NCBI GenBank assembly: GCA_900116485.1
Contig: FPAX01000007.1
Span: 1 to 64,000 of the forward strand
Length of the DNA stretch: 64,000 nt
Direction: 5' to 3'
DNA from: Selenomonas sp. GACV-9
GTDB taxonomy: Bacteria; Bacillota; Negativicutes; Selenomonadales; Selenomonadaceae
Part shown: positions 34,056 through 42,160 of the stretch, in pieces
Layout of the letters: every line of letters starts with the position of its first letter
Position numbering within the stretch: the first letter of the stretch is position 1
The notes under the pieces: generated by a model
The model's input: the letters and a program-made list of their open reading frames with translations, nothing else
What the model was told of the DNA's origin: nothing
The model's database searches: none
Made by a program: the position numbers and the translations under genes

Positions 34056-34955
34056 GTGGAAAGTTTTACTTCCCTGGGGAAAAAAATCTATAACATGAGC
34101 AATCCGCGAGAGGCGCGTAGATGTGCTGTGTTCGTTGCGCGGTGCTGGCTCAACTATGGCCGGATGAAGAAGATTGATGCATTTTATCAGCAGAATGAGA
34201 TGCGGCGGGAACTGGCCGAAATCTACCCGTTTGTTTATGAGCAGCCACAGCGGGCTTTTTTCTATAATAAATCGAATTTTGCAGAGCGGATGCGTTTGCT
34301 TCAGGAGCATTTCACTTTCTTGGAGCAGAAAATAAGACCAGAGGTATTGCTGGATATATATCGTGAGAATGATCAGATCCTATGGGAGAATGAACACGAG
34401 GGAGAACCGCTGCGCCTGGTAATCTACTATGAACCAGGACAGCGGAAGGAAGGCCTGCTGTCCGTCATCTTGCGACTGGGAGAAAAGCCATTATACCAAA
34501 TGATATTCTGGATTCAGAAAGATCCACAGGGGGAATGGGCGGCATATATCGGTGCCATGCAGGGCCCCAATATGGATAATGCAAAAGATGTGATCAAGAA
34601 AATCACCAAACAGTGTCATGCCTACCGGACGAAAAACCTCATTCTGCATGCAACGCAGGAAGTAGTGCGAAATTTAGGGGTCAAGCATCTGTATGCTGTC
34701 ACGAACTATGGCTATTATGCGAACAATCATGTCCGTATGGATCGAAAACTCAAGACGGATTTCAGTGAATTTTGGCAGGAATCCGGTGGGACTGCTTGTG
34801 GAGATGAGCGATTCTATGAGTTGCCGTTAGTGGAGTATCGCAAGACCATGGATGAGGTGCCCACAAGGAAACGTGCTGTTTACCGTCGTCGCTTTGCCTT
34901 GTTGGATGAGATCGATCAAAGCATAGCTGAGGCGATCCGTAAGATGCGCATCTAA
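34056..34955 (+). CDS. VirK/YbjX (DUF535) family protein
   Basis: The 299-residue protein matches DUF535: YEPGQRKEGLLSVILRLG, followed by AYIGAMQGPNMDNAKDVIKKITKQCH and HLYAVTNYGYYANN. Homologues in enterobacteria affect LPS and outer-membrane properties. The GTG at 34056 is taken as start because GGAGG is eight bases upstream; the ATG at 34050 is only two bases from it. There is no signal peptide. It lies between GTs and the AT-rich island. Confidence 0.8.
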   Translation: MESFTSLGKKIYNMSNPREARRCAVFVARCWLNYGRMKKIDAFYQQNEMRRELAEIYPFVYEQPQRAFFYNKSNFAERMRLLQEHFTFLEQKIRPEVLLDIYRENDQILWENEHEGEPLRLVIYYEPGQRKEGLLSVILRLGEKPLYQMIFWIQKDPQGEWAAYIGAMQGPNMDNAKDVIKKITKQCHAYRTKNLILHATQEVVRNLGVKHLYAVTNYGYYANNHVRMDRKLKTDFSEFWQESGGTACGDERFYELPLVEYRKTMDEVPTRKRAVYRRRFALLDEIDQSIAEAIRKMRI

Positions 34956-35008
34956 GCATGTGATTTGAAGGCTTATTTAGTTGGTTGGATTTATGGTAAA
35001 GGAGTACT

Positions 35009-36163
35009 ATGCGGATCTTATTTGTTTGTGCAACAGAATACCAATTGTTGAATGCTATATCGGCAAAGCTGAACTTATTTGCGCAGGTAGATGCTGATAT
35101 TGTCCTGCAAAGGAAAAATTCGCGGGAGTTGGCAGCGCGCTTGAAGGAAAGCGGGCTGTTTGCGGAAGTATGTTATGCCGCCGAGGAGGCACTGGGACTC
35201 CATGACTGGTTGAGAAAGTTTACTTCGAGAAGTGAATCAAAAATAACGTTTGCTAAGGCACTATGTAATGATATTTCTACGTTCATAGTATCTGTTCAAG
35301 AGAAGATTTTTGGTGAAGACGTAACTTTAAATTATTTACTGCATGGATATGAGAGAATAAAAGGATATACGTATGATGAGATGCTGGCTCAAAATAATTC
35401 AAAAATTGTAAATGTTTTTTTGAAAAAAATAAAAAAACATAAATGTAAACTGTCAATCTTGGAAGAGGGGATTGGTTCCTATATGGAAGAAAATATAGGA
35501 GCTAGGGGGACTTTAGCTGATTGTGCATATCTCTATGATCCGAGGTTGGCACTATACAAATGTAAAGAATTTAAGAAGTTACCAGTAATTGATGGAGATA
35601 AAAATGTATTGAAATATGCAAATTTTATATTTGGATATTCAGATAGTGATAATGATATAAATTATGATAATAGTGTAATTTTGTTTGAAAACGGTTGTGA
35701 GAAAATGCCGGAATATTTAACAAATACACACGGCATCAAGAAAATATTGCTACGTAATCCGTATAAAAAACATTATAGGATGCATGAAAGATATGTAAAA
35801 CAGGTTGAGTGTTTTAAAAAGATTGCTCAAAAAAGTATTGGTAATGTTTATATGAAATTGCATCCAAGAACTGCTAGCGGATTTATGGATGAATTTGCAA
35901 ATAGTAAAATTATAGAAATAAAATCATATCAAATACCTTGGGAATTATTTACTTTGAATATGAAATTAAAAAATGTGACGATGTATGCAACGTTATCATC
36001 CGCAGTTTGTATGCAACCTGTATTGATGAATACTAGAAATAATAAGTATGTATTGCTTTACAAAATAACAGGTGAGACGGTGAGCGATGATTTTGTTAAG
36101 TTTATGGAAAAGATGATGACATATTATCCAAATGTCTTTTCAATACCAACGGAACAGTTGTGA
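35009..36163 (+). CDS. Putative sialyltransferase-like glycosyltransferase (GT52-like)
   Basis: The 384-residue protein starts RILFVCATEYQLLNAI. It contains SILEEGIGSYMEEN, resembling the E-[DE]-G-x2-x-Y motif of CMP-sialic acid-dependent bacterial transferases, and VYMKLHPRTASG, resembling their K-x-HP motif. It lies just upstream of CMP-nonulosonate synthesis genes, which fits a CMP-sugar donor. Codon use turns AT-rich from about 35200 onward, partway into this gene. Acceptor and linkage are unknown; the family assignment is by motif only. Confidence 0.65.
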   Translation: MRILFVCATEYQLLNAISAKLNLFAQVDADIVLQRKNSRELAARLKESGLFAEVCYAAEEALGLHDWLRKFTSRSESKITFAKALCNDISTFIVSVQEKIFGEDVTLNYLLHGYERIKGYTYDEMLAQNNSKIVNVFLKKIKKHKCKLSILEEGIGSYMEENIGARGTLADCAYLYDPRLALYKCKEFKKLPVIDGDKNVLKYANFIFGYSDSDNDINYDNSVILFENGCEKMPEYLTNTHGIKKILLRNPYKKHYRMHERYVKQVECFKKIAQKSIGNVYMKLHPRTASGFMDEFANSKIIEIKSYQIPWELFTLNMKLKNVTMYATLSSAVCMQPVLMNTRNNKYVLLYKITGETVSDDFVKFMEKMMTYYPNVFSIPTEQL

Positions 36164-36214
36164 AATTAATTGTTTTAGATAGTTAAGTCTCTGATGAAAA
36201 AGGAGAGATTTTTG

Positions 36215-37849
36215 GTGGATATATTGGCAATAATTCCGGCTCGTGGTGGATCTAAGGGGATACCTAAGAAAAATATTCGCTTATTGGGAGGCAAACCATT
36301 AATCAGCTATGCGATTGAAACAGCAAAATGTAGTCGGTATGTGACAAATGTTGTGGTATCTACAGATAGTAGAGAAATTGCTGAAGTGGGTATGGCATAT
36401 GGAGCGGAAATCGTATATCGAGATGAGAATTTGTCTTCGGATATGGTTACGTTAGATCCTGTTATCTTTCATGCATTGGGAGAAGTAGAAAAAAAGGGGG
36501 GGCATTATGATGTTGTTATCACTATGCAACCGACTTCTCCAACCTTATCTACGAAAACTTTGGATGGCGCGATTGAGTATTTCCTGAATGGTGGCTATGA
36601 TACTGTTCTCAGTGTGGTGAACCGACCGCATCTCTGCTGGGGAAAAAAGGGGGGAGAGGTTTATCCGCTTTATGAAAAAAGATTGAATCGCCAGGAGCTG
36701 CCTCCACAGTACTTTGAGACAGGTGGGTTTGTTATTGCCAAACATGATGTTGTGCGGCGGGATAGTCGTATCGGCAAGAAAATATCTGTTTATGAGGTAC
36801 CAGAAAGAGAGAGCATTGATATCGATGATGAAAATGATTGGCTTTTGGTAGAACATGCTCTCAATCGAAAAAAAATCATTTTTCGTGCAGATGGCTATGA
36901 GAAACTGGGGATGGGCCATATCTATAACTGTATTACTTTGGCGTATAGTATGTTGGGGCAGAAGGTTTTACTGGTTACTAAGGCAAGTGCGCAGGCAGGT
37001 TTGCGCAAGATTCAGGCGTCCAATCTTCCTTATCGCATCATTGAGTCTGAGGCTGATATAGATAATATTATTTCTGATTTTCAGCCGGATATATGGGTGA
37101 ACGATTGCTTGAATACTACGGCAGAATATATCAGCCATTTGAAGGAATTAGTGCCTAGAGTAATCACGATTGAGGATTTAGGTACAGGGATCGAAGTAGC
37201 TGATGCTGTAATCAATGCCTTATATACAGATCAGCATACTTTGCCACAGGTATACAGTGGTCACAAATATGTTTGTTTGCGTGATGAATTCCAGATGACA
37301 CGACCGAAAGAATTTTCGGCTGATGTGAAAAACATAATTATTATGTTTGGTGGTACAGATCCGTCAAATCTCAATAAGATGGTATATGATGGATTGGTGG
37401 CAAAAAAAGGCATAGCTGGGGTGAATTTCTATTTTATCACTGGAATTGGTTATGATTGTGGGAAGAATGGAGTCGTTAGTCACCCGGAATATAATATTTT
37501 TGTATGTCCGGATGTGCCACGTGTAACAAAATACATGCAGATGGCCGACTTGGCGATTACCAGTCAGGGAAGGACTATTTTTGAACTAGCAGCTATGTGT
37601 GTACCGTCGATTGTGCTTTCGCAGAATGAGAGAGAGATGTCACACACGTTTGCAAAAATGAACAATGGATTCATTAATTTGGGGTTAGGAAGTCTAGCTT
37701 CTTTTGAAGGGCTTTATAATACGATTTTATGGCTTGTCAATACCCCTGTTATTCGTAAGGACATGTATGGCTTGATGAGAAAATGTAAATTACGCTCGGG
37801 GATTTCGCGTGTAAAGCAAATAATATTAGGGGATGAAATTGATGATTGA
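36215..37849 (+). CDS. Fusion of CMP-nonulosonate cytidylyltransferase and PseG-like hydrolase
   Basis: The 544-residue protein joins two enzymes of nonulosonic acid synthesis. Residues about 1-215 form a NeuA/PseF-type cytidylyltransferase (DILAIIPARGGSKGIPKKN, TMQPTSPTLSTKT). Residues about 218-544 form a PseG/SpsG-like UDP-sugar hydrolase, beginning IIFRADGYEKLGMGHIYNC, with IIIMFGGTDPSNLN later. The GTG at 36215 was chosen because AGGAG lies nine bases upstream and it gives the classic N-terminus; a TTG at 36212 is also possible. It contains A7G7 and A6G6 tracts. neuB follows with an eight-base overlap. Confidence 0.85.
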   Translation: MDILAIIPARGGSKGIPKKNIRLLGGKPLISYAIETAKCSRYVTNVVVSTDSREIAEVGMAYGAEIVYRDENLSSDMVTLDPVIFHALGEVEKKGGHYDVVITMQPTSPTLSTKTLDGAIEYFLNGGYDTVLSVVNRPHLCWGKKGGEVYPLYEKRLNRQELPPQYFETGGFVIAKHDVVRRDSRIGKKISVYEVPERESIDIDDENDWLLVEHALNRKKIIFRADGYEKLGMGHIYNCITLAYSMLGQKVLLVTKASAQAGLRKIQASNLPYRIIESEADIDNIISDFQPDIWVNDCLNTTAEYISHLKELVPRVITIEDLGTGIEVADAVINALYTDQHTLPQVYSGHKYVCLRDEFQMTRPKEFSADVKNIIIMFGGTDPSNLNKMVYDGLVAKKGIAGVNFYFITGIGYDCGKNGVVSHPEYNIFVCPDVPRVTKYMQMADLAITSQGRTIFELAAMCVPSIVLSQNEREMSHTFAKMNNGFINLGLGSLASFEGLYNTILWLVNTPVIRKDMYGLMRKCKLRSGISRVKQIILGDEIDD

Positions 37850-38918
37850 TTGCATTAATAAAAGATTGTCTGCAGGCAAGTTTGTGTTGATTGCGGAAAT
37901 AGGTGTCAATTATTATGATATTGCTAGTAAACTTAATATATCCTTGATGGAAGCTGCAAAATTCATGGTGTTATCTGCAAAGAATGCAGGAGTTCATGCG
38001 GTTAAGTTTCAAACGTATAAGGCTGAAACATTGGCGGCGAAAAAATCACCATCTTATTGGGATACGAGTGAGGAAGCAACAACCTCACAGTATGAGCTGT
38101 TTCAGAAATATGATCGTTTCGGTGAGGAAGAATATCGGCAGTTACAGTCTTTTTGTGAGCAGATAGGTATTGAGTTTTGTTCGACGCCTTTTGATATTGA
38201 GTCAGCAGATTATCTTAATCCATTGATGAATGTATATAAGATTTCATCTTCGGATTTAAGCAATATTCCCTTTATCGAATATATGGCAAAAAAAGGTAAG
38301 CCTATACTGTTGTCAATTGGAGCTTCCAATGAAGATGAGATTCGTCGCGCTGTGGAGACTATTGAAAAACATAATGATAAGAAAATCACATTGTTGCACT
38401 GTGTTTTAGAATATCCTACGCCGTATGCAGATGCCAATTTGGCTAAAATAGAAATGTTAAAGAAAACTTTTCCGCAGTGCTATATCGGTTATTCTGATCA
38501 TACCAAGCCGGATGCAGGGTTTGATGTGTTGAAGGCGGCACATTTGTTAGGGGCACAGCTGATAGAAAAACATTTCACCTTGGACAAGAAATTAGTGGGT
38601 AATGATCACTATCATGCTATGGATGCTCATGATGCTGAAAAAATATTAAAGGCTATGGATTATGTAGATATGCTTAAAGGAAATGGCAATTTGGTAAGTT
38701 TGGATACGGAAGTAGCGGCTCGTATGAATGCCAGACGGTCATTGGTGGCGTCTGTAGATATAGCTAAGGGGACGGTAATTGAGCGTGAGATGCTTACTTT
38801 TAAGCGGCCAGGGACAGGGATAAGTCCAGCAAAAATTGATTGTGTGGTTGGCAAGACAGCTCTTTGCGATATAGCGGAAGATGATATATTGACTATGAAC
38901 ATGTTTAGCGAGGAGTAA
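37842..38918 (+). CDS. neuB: N-acetylneuraminate/nonulosonate synthase (NeuB family)
   Basis: The 358-residue enzyme condenses phosphoenolpyruvate with a hexosamine derivative to form a nine-carbon sialic-like acid. It has the NeuB domain (FVLIAEIGVNYYD, VHAVKFQTYKAETL, EKHFTLDKKLVGNDH) and a C-terminal SAF/antifreeze-like domain (ARRSLVASVDIAKGTVI, RPGTGISP). The ATG at 37842 has AGGGG nine bases upstream. Coupled with a PseG-like partner, a pseudaminic-type product is plausible, but legionaminic acid is possible. It lies inside the AT-rich island. Confidence 0.9.
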   Translation: MIDCINKRLSAGKFVLIAEIGVNYYDIASKLNISLMEAAKFMVLSAKNAGVHAVKFQTYKAETLAAKKSPSYWDTSEEATTSQYELFQKYDRFGEEEYRQLQSFCEQIGIEFCSTPFDIESADYLNPLMNVYKISSSDLSNIPFIEYMAKKGKPILLSIGASNEDEIRRAVETIEKHNDKKITLLHCVLEYPTPYADANLAKIEMLKKTFPQCYIGYSDHTKPDAGFDVLKAAHLLGAQLIEKHFTLDKKLVGNDHYHAMDAHDAEKILKAMDYVDMLKGNGNLVSLDTEVAARMNARRSLVASVDIAKGTVIEREMLTFKRPGTGISPAKIDCVVGKTALCDIAEDDILTMNMFSEE

Positions 38919-38922
38919 AGAA

Positions 38923-40017
38923 ATGAAGATATTGTTTTTGTCTAGGCCGATAACCAATGGTGGTGATTTCCTGTTTTCAGAACGAGCGAAAGAGTTATTA
39001 TGTGCTAATCTTCCTCAGGCAGAAGTGACGGTACACCATTTGTTGGATGAGATGGATGCTGCTTATATTAATACGTTTGATAAGGTTGTCATTGCTGGAG
39101 GACCTTTGTACGATAATCGGTTCCTGACTCGCGAGTCGATTCCTTTTTTTGCTTTTCTTGCAGAGATAAAACCACCAATTCATTTTTTAAGTAATGGATG
39201 GTATGGTAGCAATATAAATAATATATATATATATATATATAATTTTTATGATAGCGTTATTGCTGATTTAAAATACATTGAGGAACATGGCGGCAGTTTT
39301 TCCTGTCGGGATTATATTACGGAAACGGTATTACGTAATAATGGTTTGAAAAATATACATATGGTTGGTTGTGCAGCCTGGTATGATATGGAAAAACTGG
39401 AAAATCAAAAGTTGCGGAATCTGGATTTTTCGAAGGTACGCAAAATTGCCATTTCTGATCAAGGAATGACAAAAAATAGTAAATGGCACGAAGTGAAATT
39501 TAAACAGACGAAAAAATTGGTAGAATTTGTGCAAACTAGATTTCCTAAAGTGGAAATAGTATTCACTTTTAATGGTGGCATTGATACGAAGTATTCGGGA
39601 AATTTTAATCGGCGAATATGTGAGTTTTTGTCAGAACAAAATATTTCTTTCTGTGATTTGTCTGGGAGCATGAATGGATTCCATGTATATGATGATATAG
39701 ATTTGCATATTGGCTATCGAGTACATTCGCATATTTATTGTCTTAGTCAGCGTATTCCTACGGTATTGATTGAGGAAGATGCTCGTGGTGGCGGTGTCAA
39801 TCAGGCTCTTGGGTTGCCTGATATACAAAACTATTCTACTAATGATGGCGAACAATTTATAGAAAATCCTTATTTGTTTAAGGAGTTAGAGGTCTATCTG
39901 CAAGAACTGCAACGGGAAGATTGTAGTCGATTGCAGCAGGCGGTGAACCGCATGGAGGATATTTATCAGCGAGTTGTAGTGCCTTACATAAAGAATGTAA
40001 TCGGGGAGGTGCGGTAG
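38923..40017 (+). CDS. Polysaccharide pyruvyltransferase-like protein
   Basis: The 364-residue protein has the layout of the polysaccharide pyruvyltransferase family (PF04230): an N-terminal NGGDFLFSERA, a central VVIAGGPLYDNRF, and DLHIGYRVHSHIYCLSQRIPT near the C-terminus, where the Gly-x-Arg-x-His motif is diagnostic. Members add pyruvate ketals or act as glycosyltransferases. An (AT)10 tract at 39221-39240 is in the coding frame and gives IYIYIY at about residues 100-105; a two-base slip would break the frame. The gene is intact as read. Confidence 0.75.
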   Translation: MKILFLSRPITNGGDFLFSERAKELLCANLPQAEVTVHHLLDEMDAAYINTFDKVVIAGGPLYDNRFLTRESIPFFAFLAEIKPPIHFLSNGWYGSNINNIYIYIYNFYDSVIADLKYIEEHGGSFSCRDYITETVLRNNGLKNIHMVGCAAWYDMEKLENQKLRNLDFSKVRKIAISDQGMTKNSKWHEVKFKQTKKLVEFVQTRFPKVEIVFTFNGGIDTKYSGNFNRRICEFLSEQNISFCDLSGSMNGFHVYDDIDLHIGYRVHSHIYCLSQRIPTVLIEEDARGGGVNQALGLPDIQNYSTNDGEQFIENPYLFKELEVYLQELQREDCSRLQQAVNRMEDIYQRVVVPYIKNVIGEVR

Positions 40018-41319
40018 ATGTCTGTTGGTGATGAGATATACGCTTTTATGGAAAAAGTTTTCCCGTATTGCCGTAGTATTACTGGGGATGGTGTTCGGCA
40101 GACGCTCCGTGATATGAAAAGAATCTGCCCGTTGATGACTATTCACGAGGTTCCCAGTGGTACGCAAGTTTTCGATTGGAAGGTACCAAACGAATGGAAT
40201 TGCCATCAGGCATATATTGAGAATTCTAAGGGCGAGCGAATCATAGATTTTAAACAAAATAATCTTCATGTGGTCAGTTATTCTCAATCAGTGGATAAAT
40301 TTGTAAATCTAGAAGAACTTAAGGCGATTGTGCATACTTATCCAAAGCTGCCAGAAGCGATTCCGTATGTTACGTCCTATTATAAAGAAATGTACGGTTT
40401 TTGTATGTCACAGAAACAATGGGATTCTTTGCCGGAAGATACTTATCATATTGTGATAGATAGTTCCCTTACGCAAGGGGCGCTTACCTATGGAGAGGTG
40501 ATTCTTCCAGGTGATTCAGAAGAAGAAATACTGTTTTCTACCTATGTTTGTCATCCATCAATGGCTAATAATGAATTATCTGGACCTGGAGTCGCTATCC
40601 ATCTGGCAAAATATTTATCAGGATTGCCAAGGCATAAGTATACATATCGGTTTGTATTTGTACCGGAGACTATTGGTTCGATAACATATCTGAGTCGAAA
40701 TTACAAAGAGCTAAAGGATACGGTAGTAGCAGGGTTTAATTTATCGTGTTTGGGAGATGATCTAGCTTATACCTATGTGGCATCTAAATATGGCGATACT
40801 TTGGCTGACAAGGTGGCAAAAAGCGTTATGGGGGCTTATGATGAGAAATATCACAGGTATAGTTTTTTGAAAAGAGGATCTGATGAACGTCAGTATAATA
40901 TGCCAGGAATTGATCTTCCGGTAGTGGGGCTTTATAGGTCAAAATCCAATGAGTATGATTTTTATCATACATCACTTGATAATATGGATTTTGTATCGGC
41001 AAAAGCATTGGAAGAGTCGTATGAAATGATGAAATCAATCGTGCAGGTGTTGGAGAAAAATCATTATTATCAGGCGACGTGCCTTTGTGAACCGCAATTA
41101 GGCAGGCGGGGGTTATATCCTACAACGAGTGTTCGTGGTGGTTCGCGTGCCAGTGGTGCTTGGCATTATATTGATTTCTTGGCGTATGCGGATGGGAAAA
41201 ATGATTTAATGGATATCAGTTGTCGTATTGAAGTTCCAATCAAAGAGGGCATAGCCATAGCAGAGCGATTATTAGAAGCTGGGTTAGTGAGAAAGGTGGA
41301 ACGTAGCAATGGCCTATGA
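40018..41319 (+). CDS. DUF4910/DUF2172-type aminopeptidase-like protein
   Basis: The 433-residue protein resembles DUF4910 proteins with a zinc-aminopeptidase (M28-like) fold: FSTYVCHPSMANNELSGPGVA, with a His and following acidic residues, FVPETIGSITYLSRN, and KRGSDERQYNMPGIDLPV, YDFYHTSLDN. The possible ligands are the His of CHPS, the Glu of NNELSG, the Glu of PETIG, and the His of YHTS. It has no signal peptide, so it acts in the cytoplasm. Family function is not established. Its neighbours suggest a part in trimming or transferring an acyl or aminoacyl group on a glycan precursor. It overlaps the next gene by 11 bases. Confidence 0.75.
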   Translation: MSVGDEIYAFMEKVFPYCRSITGDGVRQTLRDMKRICPLMTIHEVPSGTQVFDWKVPNEWNCHQAYIENSKGERIIDFKQNNLHVVSYSQSVDKFVNLEELKAIVHTYPKLPEAIPYVTSYYKEMYGFCMSQKQWDSLPEDTYHIVIDSSLTQGALTYGEVILPGDSEEEILFSTYVCHPSMANNELSGPGVAIHLAKYLSGLPRHKYTYRFVFVPETIGSITYLSRNYKELKDTVVAGFNLSCLGDDLAYTYVASKYGDTLADKVAKSVMGAYDEKYHRYSFLKRGSDERQYNMPGIDLPVVGLYRSKSNEYDFYHTSLDNMDFVSAKALEESYEMMKSIVQVLEKNHYYQATCLCEPQLGRRGLYPTTSVRGGSRASGAWHYIDFLAYADGKNDLMDISCRIEVPIKEGIAIAERLLEAGLVRKVERSNGL

Positions 41320-42160
41320 GGAAATATTGCGGACGTGGCAGGAGGTGCTGCGGAAGGTTGGTATTAGACATGGTGATATGCTATATGTTGCCTCGGATGC
41401 ATCGCTATTGTTATTGGAGGCACGAAAAAAATGTGGAGTCAAGACAGCAACGGAACGTAATGTTTTTTTGAACGCATGGCTTGATACTTTGCAGGATGTG
41501 GTAGGGACTAAGGGAACATTACTGTTTCCTGTGTTTTCTTGGGATTTCTGCCATGGAAAGGGATTTAATATAAAGAACACGTTAGGTGAAGTAGGCGCAC
41601 TGAATAATTGGGTGCTGCAAAACCGTGTGGATTTTCATCGCACAAAGCATCCGCTATATTCATTTATGGTTTGGGGGAATAGGGCTGATGAATTATTAGC
41701 GTTGAACAATGTTGATGCCTGGGGGGGGGATTCACCTTTTGCATATCTGCATCAGAATTCTGGCAAGATGTTGTTGTTAAACGTGTCTCTGCAGCGCGGT
41801 TTTACCTTTATGCATTATGTGGAACAGGCGGTTAGTGTTCCTTATAGATATATGAAAAACTTTCGTGGTATGTATACTGATGTGAATGGTATAGAAAGTG
41901 AGCGTAGCTATACAATGTATGTGCGCGATTTAGCTATAAAGTCACAGGAGTATGCGCCAGACGAAATGCTTGAAGTTCATGGCATAGTAGAACGGGCAAA
42001 TTGGGGGAACTTAATCGTAAAGGCGTTCGATTTAAAAAAATCATTTGATATTGTTAGTGATGATTTGGTTAATAATGCAGGAAAAATGTGTTATAAATTC
42101 ACAAACTATGAGATAGAATGGAACAAGGAGGCGACGCATGCAGATGACCTTAGTAACTGA
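41309..42160 (+). CDS. AAC(3)-like N-acyltransferase with a G9 tract
   Basis: The 283-residue protein resembles the aminoglycoside N3-acetyltransferase family: VGIRHGDMLYVASDASL, GTKGTLLFPVFSWDFCHGKGF, the HRTKHPLYSFMVWG segment and MHYVEQAVSVPYRYMKNF. In this context it more likely acylates an amino group of a surface sugar than an antibiotic. Nine consecutive G residues at 41721-41729 encode part of AWGGDSP near residue 137; a one-base change would truncate the protein. It overlaps the adenylation gene by 23 bases. Confidence 0.78.
   Translation: MAYEEILRTWQEVLRKVGIRHGDMLYVASDASLLLLEARKKCGVKTATERNVFLNAWLDTLQDVVGTKGTLLFPVFSWDFCHGKGFNIKNTLGEVGALNNWVLQNRVDFHRTKHPLYSFMVWGNRADELLALNNVDAWGGDSPFAYLHQNSGKMLLLNVSLQRGFTFMHYVEQAVSVPYRYMKNFRGMYTDVNGIESERSYTMYVRDLAIKSQEYAPDEMLEVHGIVERANWGNLIVKAFDLKKSFDIVSDDLVNNAGKMCYKFTNYEIEWNKEATHADDLSN

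Noticed and set aside
39211..39245. Possible CRISPR or tandem repeat array
   Set aside because: It is a simple dinucleotide tract; no spaced direct repeats were found anywhere in the window.
41309..42160. AAC(3)-like gene as an antibiotic-resistance determinant
   Set aside because: It lies within a glycan locus beside an adenylation enzyme and carrier protein; a sugar-acylating role fits better, and fold similarity alone does not show resistance.
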